A DNA stretch of 7,254 nucleotides from NCBI GenBank assembly GCA_026419815.1, contig JAOAKR010000022.1, positions 272-7,525 on the forward strand, given 5' to 3'. Position numbers and translations under genes: made by a program. Below, in pieces: positions 1 to 6,156 of the stretch. The notes beneath the pieces were generated by a model. That model saw only the letters and a list, made by a program, of their open reading frames with translations, had not been told where the DNA came from and did no database searches. Position 1 is the first letter of the stretch. Each line of letters starts with the position of its first letter. This DNA comes from Microcaldota archaeon (GTDB taxonomy: Archaea > Micrarchaeota > Micrarchaeia > CAILAH01).

Positions 1-125
1 CTTATATGTTGTATGAATCCTCTTTTTTCATAGTCGCACATCACCACAGAAGTTTTTTCACCATGGAAGATAAAAAAGGAAGCTTCCTGCACTCCTTTCA
101 TTCTTTTCTTTAGGTCCGAACTAAG
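1..125. other. AT-rich segment with foreign composition at the left edge
   Basis: These ~125 bases are clearly more AT-rich than the rest of the window (roughly 35-40% GC against well over 50%). They change the codon use of the alpha-subunit gene running through them. The minus-strand frame continuous with the alpha gene is open for all 42 codons. The other two minus frames stop within the first few codons after base 130. A plus-strand frame is also open from base 3 to a TAG at 111-113, but it is rich in Phe, His and Ser, as expected for the antisense of a Lys/Glu-rich coding strand. I recognise no domain in the minus-frame tail. Confidence 0.55.
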
Positions 126-1010
126 CATGAAGAAATCCTCAAGGTTGTCGGCCTCAACCGCACCCGCCTGCCTCAGCATGGCACTGAATACCTCGTAATT
201 GCCCGCAAGCGAGCCGGTGTGCGATTTTGTTGCGACTGCGGCAAGCGACCCTCTGCCTGCCTTGAGCACCACCACCGGCTTTATTGGGGTGGTCTTGCGC
301 AGCTCTTCGTAAAACTTGCGCCCGTCAGCCACGCCTTCAATGTACATTACAATGACTTTGGTCTCTGGGTCATCCCTCAAGTACCTTAGCAGGTCGCTCT
401 CGTCAAGCACTGCTGCGTTGCCGTATGATATGAACTTTGATATCCCTATGTTTGACTCGCCTATGAGGTCAAGCACTGTTGAGCCGACCGCCCCGCTCTG
501 TGTTATGAAGCTTATGCTTCCCAGCTGCGGCCTGTTGAGCTTGTAAGTTGGCAGGAATATGCTGTCAATGTGCCTGTTGGCATTGACTATGCCGAGGCAG
601 TTCGGGCCGATGACCGCAATGCCGTAATGGTTGGCTATGCGTGCCAGCTCCTGCTCAAGCGCCAGCTCACCGACCTCCTTGAACCCGCCGCTCACTATGA
701 CCGCGCCGCGTATGCCCTTCTTTCCGCACTCTTCAAGCACAGCGTTGACATATTTTGCGGGCACGGCAATTATTGCGCAGTCAACCTTATGCCGTATTTC
801 ACCAACGCTTTTGTAGCATTTCACCCCAAGTATTTCATCTGCGTGCGGGTTTACTGCGCACAGCTTCCCGGCATACCCGTTTATCAGGAGGTTCTTGAGT
901 ATGGCGTGCCCGACTTTTGACGGGTCGCGCGATGCACCCACCACAGCTATGCTTTCTGGTGCAAGCACGGCCCCAATGTTCTGTTGCGGGGTCATTTTCC
1001 GCTTTGGCAT
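1..1010 (-). CDS. acdA: Acetate-CoA ligase (ADP-forming), alpha subunit, 3' end outside window
   Basis: CoA-binding, phosphohistidine-carrying subunit of the cytoplasmic enzyme that makes ATP from acyl-CoA, ADP and Pi. 336 residues are visible. The N-terminal Rossmann CoA-binding domain (about 12-130) shows GASRDPSKVG at 25-34 and GPNCLG at 135-140. The succinyl-CoA-ligase-like domain follows, with TQSGAVG around 170-176 and SHTGSLAG holding His264, which matches the conserved phosphorylated histidine of the family. The start ATG at 1010 is chosen because AGGTGAT lies 3 nt upstream and the family N-terminus fits. It follows the beta gene by 4 bp, so the two are surely co-transcribed. Oddity: from about residue 297 (base 122 to 1) the sequence no longer resembles the family. 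The expected NAGGPG-type segment is missing and codons turn AT-rich (AGA, AAA, GGA, TTT). The frame stays open to the edge, so this may be a fusion, a replaced third domain or a chimeric assembly. The family is certain; the C-terminus is not. Confidence 0.9.
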   Translation of the reverse strand, partial: MPKRKMTPQQNIGAVLAPESIAVVGASRDPSKVGHAILKNLLINGYAGKLCAVNPHADEILGVKCYKSVGEIRHKVDCAIIAVPAKYVNAVLEECGKKGIRGAVIVSGGFKEVGELALEQELARIANHYGIAVIGPNCLGIVNANRHIDSIFLPTYKLNRPQLGSISFITQSGAVGSTVLDLIGESNIGISKFISYGNAAVLDESDLLRYLRDDPETKVIVMYIEGVADGRKFYEELRKTTPIKPVVVLKAGRGSLAAVATKSHTGSLAGNYEVFSAMLRQAGAVEADNLEDFFMLSSDLKKRMKGVQEASFFIFHGEKTSVVMCDYEKRGFIQHI

Positions 1011-1013
1011 AAC

Positions 1014-1020
1014 ATCACCT
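1014..1020 (-). promoter_or_regulatory. Ribosome binding site of the alpha-subunit gene
   Basis: The minus strand reads AGGTGAT, an exact match to the 3' part of the archaeal Shine-Dalgarno consensus GGAGGTGAT. It sits 3 nt before the ATG at 1010. The site overlaps the last codon and stop codon of the beta gene, so translation of the two subunits is probably coupled. It decides the alpha start. Confidence 0.75.
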
Positions 1021-1638
1021 TATCACGCGCACGTCAACGGCGCAATACGAGCCGGGGTAAAGTATCACGGGGTTGAGGTCAACCTCCCGTATGCCTGGGT
1101 CCCTGTGCATCGCGGTGCACACTTTCTTCATTATGCCTGCGACCATCTCCTTGCTTATTGGCTGGGACCCGCGGAAGCCGGCAAGCAGCTTCCCCGCACG
1201 CGTCTCATCTATCATCTCAACTGCATCCTCGGTTGAGAGCGGGCACAGCCGCACTGAAAAGTCCTTGTAAAGCTCAACGTACACCCCGCCCATCCCGAAC
1301 AGCACCACATCCCCGAACTGCGGGTCGCGCTTGCCCCCGATGATCACTTCAAGACCTTTTGGCACCTGCTCCTGGATAATGAACCCCTCTGGCCGGATCC
1401 CAAGCGAAATAAGCCGGTTGCGCATCCTGCGCATCTCAAGCTCAACGCTTGCCTTCTCAACGCCGGCCTTGATTGCTCCGAGGTCAGTCTTGTGCACTAT
1501 TTTTTCCCCATATGCCTTTATGACATACCTTTTGGCAGGGAACAGCGCCGGCCTCTCATTGCCCCTTACAACTGCATATGCAGGCATCCTAAGCCCAAGT
1601 GCCGAAAACATCTTCATTTCGCTGTCTGGATCCATCAT
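1015..1638 (-). CDS. acdB: Acetate-CoA ligase (ADP-forming), beta subunit (ATP-grasp)
   Basis: Nucleotide-binding partner of the alpha subunit. It takes the phosphoryl group from the alpha phosphohistidine and passes it to ADP. The 207 residues form an ATP-grasp domain. KIVHKTDLGA around 46-55 holds His49, which by position matches the conserved mobile-loop histidine of the family. QEQVPKGLEVIIGGKRDPQF spans 89-108, followed by the Gly-rich FGMGGVYVELYKD (114-126) and the C-terminal VDLNPV near 186-191, a typical metal/nucleotide-site motif. It is compact: archaeal beta subunits are usually about 230 residues, and the stretch between the N-terminal helix and the His loop is about a dozen residues shorter. 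The gene starts 1 bp after the upstream stop. Two ATGs stand in tandem (1638, 1635); a weak AGTGAT site gives the second the same 3-nt spacing seen at the alpha gene. Identity is strong; the acyl-CoA specificity cannot be read. Confidence 0.93.
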   Translation of the reverse strand: MMDPDSEMKMFSALGLRMPAYAVVRGNERPALFPAKRYVIKAYGEKIVHKTDLGAIKAGVEKASVELEMRRMRNRLISLGIRPEGFIIQEQVPKGLEVIIGGKRDPQFGDVVLFGMGGVYVELYKDFSVRLCPLSTEDAVEMIDETRAGKLLAGFRGSQPISKEMVAGIMKKVCTAMHRDPGIREVDLNPVILYPGSYCAVDVRVIR

Positions 1639-1639
1639 A

Positions 1640-2341
1640 TCACTTCATAAACTGCGCGGCCAGCATTATGCCGATGATTGCCGCGCCAACCAGCAGCACG
1701 ATATACCAGTAATTCGTGAAATAGTATGTGGATTTGGCAATGAGGCGCTCGTGGCCCGGGATTGCTGCCCTCTCCCCTGAGGAGATTTCCTGGGATGCAA
1801 GCTCCTGTGCAACAGTATTGCGGACCTCTGCAGGCGCCGCGACAACTTGCACCGTTGGGGACTTAAGCCCAGCCATTGCAGCGTGCTGGCGCACCTCGGC
1901 GCCCTCCTGCTCAAATCCTTGTGCAGTGAGCATAAGCTCAACCGCCGCATTTTTAAGCCGGTAATCAACAAGCCCCTTCTTATTGAGCCTATAAATGCTC
2001 CTTGCAATGTCCGCTGCCGACACGTTTAGCATGCTCTCAATCTGCTTGGGGTCGCGCAGCCCGCCCTTTATGTTGCCCAGAACCGCAAGGTCAACGCGGG
2101 TGAGCGGCTCTTCAGCCAGCAGGTCAAGGTCGCGCAGGAGTGCGCGCCCCTTCTCAGTCACAATGACCGGGCTGTTGCCTATTGCGGAGTGTATGTCAAC
2201 GTACCCCTTAATCTTCAGCGCACCGAGCAGGTTTGCAGCCTCAAAAAACGTGCTGCTTATCTTTGGGCCGAACCCCTCAACGGTAGTCTCAACATCAATG
2301 CGCTTGAGCAGCGCAACATCCATAAAATCAAATTCGCTCAC
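1640..2341 (-). CDS. Tail-anchored protein with two predicted winged-helix domains
   Basis: I do not recognise a named family. The 233-residue protein appears to have two winged-helix-like units. The first (about 28-72) has a helical stretch ending in VTEKGRALL, and the second (about 80-146) has a clear helix-turn-helix-like run, DPKQIESMLNVSAADIARSI (97-116), followed by KKGLVDYR and a wing/helix ending LTAQGFEQE. Both end in the T-x-x-G-x pattern common after the wing in archaeal winged-helix proteins. A variable linker (about 147-205) follows. A single hydrophobic span (about 211-230) near the C-terminus, with only Gln-Phe-Met-Lys after it, predicts a tail anchor with the DNA-binding-like part in the cytoplasm. 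The start is GTG at 2341 with no Shine-Dalgarno, which fits a leaderless mRNA; an in-frame ATG at 2323 is the alternative. It is the first gene of the ligase operon. A regulatory or membrane-sensing role is inference. Confidence 0.85.
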   Translation of the reverse strand: MSEFDFMDVALLKRIDVETTVEGFGPKISSTFFEAANLLGALKIKGYVDIHSAIGNSPVIVTEKGRALLRDLDLLAEEPLTRVDLAVLGNIKGGLRDPKQIESMLNVSAADIARSIYRLNKKGLVDYRLKNAAVELMLTAQGFEQEGAEVRQHAAMAGLKSPTVQVVAAPAEVRNTVAQELASQEISSGERAAIPGHERLIAKSTYYFTNYWYIVLLVGAAIIGIMLAAQFMK

Positions 2342-2392
2342 GCAGGTAATTCTCGTTTAAGGTTAAAAAGCTTTTTACGGCAGAAGTTAGCC
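2342..2392. promoter_or_regulatory. Divergent promoter region, probably leaderless both ways
   Basis: This 51-bp gap is the only space between the minus-strand ligase operon and the plus-strand aIF5B operon, so it must hold both promoters. The element GGTTAAAAAG (2361-2370), or CTTTTTAACC on the other strand, is TATA-like and centred near 2366. That puts it about 25-27 bp from both start codons, GTG at 2341 and ATG at 2393, the usual archaeal distance from TATA box to transcription start. Neither start has a Shine-Dalgarno sequence, unlike the downstream genes of both operons. Transcription from each start codon is therefore the simplest reading. The transcription start sites are inferred. 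Confidence 0.6.
2364..2377. repeat. 14-bp perfect palindrome in the divergent promoter
   Basis: TAAAAAGCTTTTTA is a perfect inverted repeat with no spacer, overlapping the TATA-like element between the divergent operons. It could be a paired TATA element read in both directions or a dimeric regulator's operator. AT-rich symmetry also arises easily by chance in archaeal promoters. Confidence 0.6.
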
Positions 2393-4159
2393 ATGCCCAT
2401 TATTCGGCAGCCCATCGTTGTGGTGATGGGCCACGTTGACCACGGCAAGACGATGCTTCTTGACTCAATACGCAGCACCAGCGTACACAAGCGCGAGAAG
2501 GGTGCGATTACACAGCACATAGGTGCAAGCGAGGTGCCTGCTGCTGTCCTGAAGGAGATAGGCGGCAGCATAATGGAGAAGATGAAGGTTGAGCTCCGCA
2601 TCCCAGGCCTACTGTTCATTGACACGCCCGGGCACGAGGCGTTCACGAACCTGCGCAAGCGCGGGGGCAGCATTGCGGACATTGCGGTGCTGGTTGTTGA
2701 CTGTGCGCAGGGGTTCCAGCCCCAGACGCTTGAGGCGATAAGCATCCTCCGCGAGTATAAGACTCCCTTTATAGTTGCAATGAACAAGATTGACCTGGTT
2801 GACGGCTGGAAGCCGCAGAAAACCAAGTCAATACTTGAGTCGCTTGCTGCACAGCCGCAGCAGGCAAGGGAGAACCTTGAGGCAAAGACCTATGAGCTGG
2901 TCGGCAAGCTGGCGGAGAGCGGGTTCAACGCCGACAGGTTTGACCGCGTCAAGGACTATACAAAGGAGGTTGCAATAGTTCCTGTGAGCGCAAAGACTTG
3001 CGAGGGGCTTTCAGAGCTCCTGATAATGCTGGCCGGGCTCGTGCAGAAGTTCCTTGAGGGGAATTTGCACATAGACCCATCCGCGCCGGGCCGGGCGAGC
3101 ATACTTGAGGTCAAGGAGGAGCCGGGGCTCGGCAAGACGCTTGACTCAATACTTTACGATGGGACGCTCAAGGTCGGCGACCAAATAGCTTTTGCAACTA
3201 TGGGCGGCCCCAAGATTACCAAGGTGCGCGCGGTGCTCCGGCCCAAGCCGCTTGACGAGATGCGCGACCCGCGCGACAAGTTCACAAGCTCATCGTTTGT
3301 GAGTGCGGCGGCAGGGATAAAGGTATCCGGCCCGGAGCTTGACGATGCAATACCGGGCTCTGCGCTGCTTGTGGTGTCTGGTGAGGGCGATCCCGCGATA
3401 GAAGAGCTCAGCAGGGAAGTATCTTCAATCCTTTCATTCACACAGGGCGACGGTGTCATAGTCAAGGCGGACACGCTGGGCGCGCTTGAGGCGGCAATCC
3501 GCCTGCTCACAACAGCCGGTATTCGGGTAGGCAAGGTCGGCATAGGTGCGGTGTCCCGCAAGGATGTTGTTGACTGCACTGCGGTGCGCGAGCACGAGAA
3601 GAACAACGCGATAATTCTTGCATTCAACGTCAAGGTTCCGCGCGACGTTGAGGCGTACGCGAAGGAATGCAAGATACCGATATTCAGCGAGGGCGTGATA
3701 TACCTGCTCATAGAGAAGTTTTTTGAGTGGCGGAAAGAGATGGAGGAGCAGGACAAGCGCGACGTGTTCAACAAGCTGCAGCCAATATGCAGGGTGCGCG
3801 TGCTGCCGGGCTGCTGCTTCAGGGTGAGCAAGCCCGCAATATGCGGGGTGAAGGTTGAGGTTGGCAGGCTGCGCCCCGGTGCCACGCTCATAGATGAGTC
3901 CGGCCGCCAGGTCGGCACGGTCAGGTCAATCCAGTCCGCGAAGGTATCAGTTACTGAGGCGAAGGAGGGTGACGAAGTCGCCCTCTCAGTAGACGATGCG
4001 GTGTATGGGCGTGACATATGTGAGGGCAAGGCGCTCCTCACGTATGTGCCCAAGCAGGATGCGGACCTTTACACAGAGAAATACTCAAGCCATCTCTCGG
4101 AGGAGGAGCTCGCCCTGCTTTCCCACATCCTCCGGATAACTAGGCAGCGGCTGGTGTGA
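2393..4159 (+). CDS. infB: Translation initiation factor aIF5B (IF2-like GTPase)
   Basis: Cytoplasmic GTPase that promotes ribosomal subunit joining and initiator tRNA positioning. The 588-residue product is near the archaeal norm of about 600, with no intein. G-domain motifs are in order: G1 GHVDHGKT (13-20), the switch-I Thr of GAITQHIGA (37-45), G3 DTPGH (77-81), G4 NKID (131-134) and G5 SAK (199-201). The beta-barrel domain II follows with the EVKEEPGLGKTLDSILYDG stretch, then the alpha/beta domain III (VKADTLGALEAAI, KVGIGAVSRKDV), the long linker helix (FFEWRKEMEEQDKR) and the domain IV barrel ending near ITRQRLV. The frame is open upstream to 2189, but ATG 2393 is chosen because the conserved N-terminus IIRQPIVVVMGHVDHGKT begins there and the upstream part is antisense to the divergent gene. 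The C-terminus looks slightly short, lacking the basic tail often seen. There is no Shine-Dalgarno, consistent with a leaderless transcript. Confidence 0.97.
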   Translation: MPIIRQPIVVVMGHVDHGKTMLLDSIRSTSVHKREKGAITQHIGASEVPAAVLKEIGGSIMEKMKVELRIPGLLFIDTPGHEAFTNLRKRGGSIADIAVLVVDCAQGFQPQTLEAISILREYKTPFIVAMNKIDLVDGWKPQKTKSILESLAAQPQQARENLEAKTYELVGKLAESGFNADRFDRVKDYTKEVAIVPVSAKTCEGLSELLIMLAGLVQKFLEGNLHIDPSAPGRASILEVKEEPGLGKTLDSILYDGTLKVGDQIAFATMGGPKITKVRAVLRPKPLDEMRDPRDKFTSSSFVSAAAGIKVSGPELDDAIPGSALLVVSGEGDPAIEELSREVSSILSFTQGDGVIVKADTLGALEAAIRLLTTAGIRVGKVGIGAVSRKDVVDCTAVREHEKNNAIILAFNVKVPRDVEAYAKECKIPIFSEGVIYLLIEKFFEWRKEMEEQDKRDVFNKLQPICRVRVLPGCCFRVSKPAICGVKVEVGRLRPGATLIDESGRQVGTVRSIQSAKVSVTEAKEGDEVALSVDDAVYGRDICEGKALLTYVPKQDADLYTEKYSSHLSEEELALLSHILRITRQRLV

Positions 4160-4160
4160 C

Positions 4161-4166
4161 GGTGAT
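4161..4166 (+). promoter_or_regulatory. Ribosome binding site of the propeller protein gene
   Basis: GGTGAT lies between the aIF5B stop and two tandem ATGs at 4167 and 4170. It abuts the first ATG and is 3 nt from the second, the same spacing as at the alpha-subunit gene. The second ATG is therefore the likelier start. The site supports co-transcription with aIF5B. Confidence 0.6.
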
Positions 4167-6131
4167 ATGATGTTGGCTGCAATTTTGCTGGTTGCGCTCT
4201 TAATGCTAACGTGCCCGCAGCAGGCGCTCGGCCTCTCGCTTTTGGGCGAATATGAGACTGATATGGGGCCGCTTGTAGGCGTGTTTGCCGATGATGAAGG
4301 CATATACCTTGCCGGTGAGCGCGAAAACACCGTCGCCCGCTATTCCATTGACAGCGAGGGGCACTTCAAGAAGAATGGGACTTTTGGCGGCGGAGATGCA
4401 GAAGGCTCAATGGGGATCCCAGTTGACTTTTGGGCTGCGGGCGGCTACCTTTACGTTCTCGACGATAACGGCTACCCGCACATATTCAACACGACCACGC
4501 GCAAGCTGGTTTACAGGGCAACGTCCGGCTCAATAGTGCCTGAGGAAGGCAGCGCAATTGCTGCGCTTGGCGGCAAGATTCTGGTTGCTGACCGGAAGAA
4601 GGGGAGCGTAGTTGTCGCGGGCGAATATGAGGCTGGCAAGTATGCCGTGGAGAGCTCAATTAGCCCCTCATTTATGGGGCCGCTTGTGCCCGCGCTCGCT
4701 TCCACGGAGGACATTTATGTGCACAACGGCACTGTGTATATTGCTGACACTGGGAACCAGCGCGTCCAGGTTTACAATTCCAGCATAAATTACACTGGGT
4801 TTTACGGTGGTGAAAATGCTCCGGCAGGGTACAGGATAGGCTACCCGTACAGGATTGCAGCGGACGGCAGGCACTTGTATTCCGTGCCTTACGGCGGCAA
4901 CTCAATAATTGCAGTATCAAAATCTGATGGTAAGGTCACAGCGGAGTTTGGGGACCCTGCATACTCATTCAGGGACATCCGCGGGATATGTGAGCACAAG
5001 GGCAAGCTTTATGTGGCGCTTGGCTCAGCCGAGAAATTGCTCATATTCAGCATACGCCCTTACGAGAACCTCACGTATGGGGAGGCGTATGCCGCGTATT
5101 CCGCATATGCTGCAAGTGTTGAGCGCTACTGCGAGGTTGACGGGCTGTCAAAGGACCTTTCGCTTGGGTCCCACACATCGTGCAGCAGGTGGCGCGCGCG
5201 GCTGGCGGAAGCCAAGCTGCTGCTTGACGGGGGCGATTATGACGGGGCGTATGAGGAGGCTGCGGGCGACAGCGAATCGCTGGCGGGCGACCTCTCATCA
5301 CTTGAGTTGGAAGCGCGCGAAAAGCTGGCTAGCAGGCACACAGAGCTTTCATTGGAGGCCGCCTCGCTCGCGCGTGCTGCCGCCACGGCATACAAGAGGG
5401 ACCTTGATGACATAGCATCGCTGCTGGCGCGTGCAAACTCAAGCATCCTTGCCGGCAATTACACGCATTCAAATGTCCTGCTCAAGGAGGCAGCGGTGCG
5501 CATACGCTCGCTCTCACGGGCATTGGGCGAGTCACAGGCATCAGATGCTGAGCTCTTGGCAAACTATTCTGCCCGCATTGACGCGGCTGCGGCGGCGCAC
5601 AGTGGGATGCGTGCATTTGCTGAGTCTTGCGGGATGCACAATGAGTCTTCGCAAATATCAGGGATGATTGCCGATGCGCGCAGTGCTGTTGAAGCGGGTG
5701 ACGTGGGCCTGGCCCGCGATAGGGTGTCTGCGCTTGAGGCTGCGATGGGTGCGTTCAGCGGGAACTATTCGGAACGCAGCGATGCAGTATCTTCCGCAAA
5801 CAGGACGATTTTGCGGGCGCGTGAGGTAATCGCGGCATCACGCGCCAGCATGCAGCCGTTCATTGAGCCGAATTATACGGAGATTGAATGGATGCTTGGC
5901 AATGCGTCCAGCAGGCTCTGTTCCGACCCACAGGAGGCAAAATCAGTTGCAGAGGAAGCCCTTAAGCAGGCTGAGGCTAAGAGCCGCTCTTATGAGGATA
6001 CAATGCTGCTGTTCCAGTTCATTGCGGGCGCACTTCTATTCATAATAATCTTGATTGTGCTGCTCGGCACCGGTGTGCGCAACATCCTGAAAATACTTGA
6101 GGGTATGGGGAAGGGAAAGGAAAAGCAATAG
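4167..6131 (+). CDS. Membrane-anchored surface protein: NHL-type propeller plus helical repeats
   Basis: Not a named family that I recognise. From the N-terminus, a signal peptide (about 1-22, cleavage likely after ALG) is followed by a beta-propeller (about 24-296) with six blade-like units. The clearest blade is VYIADTGNQRVQVYN, typical of NHL repeats; others read LYVLDDNGYPHIFN and LYVALGSAEKLLIF. An Ala/Glu-rich helical region (about 300-610) carries four degenerate repeats of about 75-80 residues, each with a GDY-like turn between helices (356-358, 430-432, 511-513, 586-588). One membrane span (about 613-636) and a basic 18-residue tail end the protein, so the bulk lies outside the cell. 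Fourteen N-x-S/T sequons suggest N-glycosylation. It starts 7 bp after aIF5B and is probably in its operon. The start is ATG 4167 or, by Shine-Dalgarno spacing, 4170. A ligand-binding or cell-surface structural role is inference; NHL propellers are usually protein- or ligand-binding. Confidence 0.88.
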   Translation: MMLAAILLVALLMLTCPQQALGLSLLGEYETDMGPLVGVFADDEGIYLAGERENTVARYSIDSEGHFKKNGTFGGGDAEGSMGIPVDFWAAGGYLYVLDDNGYPHIFNTTTRKLVYRATSGSIVPEEGSAIAALGGKILVADRKKGSVVVAGEYEAGKYAVESSISPSFMGPLVPALASTEDIYVHNGTVYIADTGNQRVQVYNSSINYTGFYGGENAPAGYRIGYPYRIAADGRHLYSVPYGGNSIIAVSKSDGKVTAEFGDPAYSFRDIRGICEHKGKLYVALGSAEKLLIFSIRPYENLTYGEAYAAYSAYAASVERYCEVDGLSKDLSLGSHTSCSRWRARLAEAKLLLDGGDYDGAYEEAAGDSESLAGDLSSLELEAREKLASRHTELSLEAASLARAAATAYKRDLDDIASLLARANSSILAGNYTHSNVLLKEAAVRIRSLSRALGESQASDAELLANYSARIDAAAAAHSGMRAFAESCGMHNESSQISGMIADARSAVEAGDVGLARDRVSALEAAMGAFSGNYSERSDAVSSANRTILRAREVIAASRASMQPFIEPNYTEIEWMLGNASSRLCSDPQEAKSVAEEALKQAEAKSRSYEDTMLLFQFIAGALLFIIILIVLLGTGVRNILKILEGMGKGKEKQ

Positions 6132-6156
6132 GTTGGCGCCAAACGCCCACATCCCA
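6132..6156. other. Convergent intergenic gap with a 10-bp palindrome
   Basis: Two convergent operons end here, 25 bp apart. TTGGCGCCAA at 6133-6142 is a perfect palindrome without a loop. No T-rich run follows on either strand, so I see no convincing archaeal terminator. Transcripts may overlap at their 3' ends. Confidence 0.35.

Noticed and set aside
1..130. A simple frameshift as explanation for the odd alpha C-terminus
   Set aside because: The other two minus frames hit stops within a few codons of the break, and none encodes the expected NAGGPG-type segment. The composition also changes, so one indel does not explain it.
570..920. Plus-strand open frame of 116 codons
   Set aside because: It is antisense to the conserved CoA-binding domain of the alpha subunit, which has clear family motifs on the minus strand.
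2189..2392. In-frame upstream extension of the aIF5B gene to an ATG at 2189
   Set aside because: The extra 68 residues show no family similarity, lie antisense to the divergent winged-helix gene and cross the promoter region. The conserved N-terminus starts at 2393.
3154..4053. Long minus-strand open frame inside aIF5B (299 codons)
   Set aside because: It is fully antisense to a strongly conserved gene, is Ser/Thr/Pro-rich as expected for an antisense of this codon use, and shows no domain.
6133..6142. TTGGCGCCAA as a transcription terminator hairpin
   Set aside because: There is no loop and no following T-rich tract on either strand. Archaeal termination usually depends on T-runs, so the palindrome may be coincidental.
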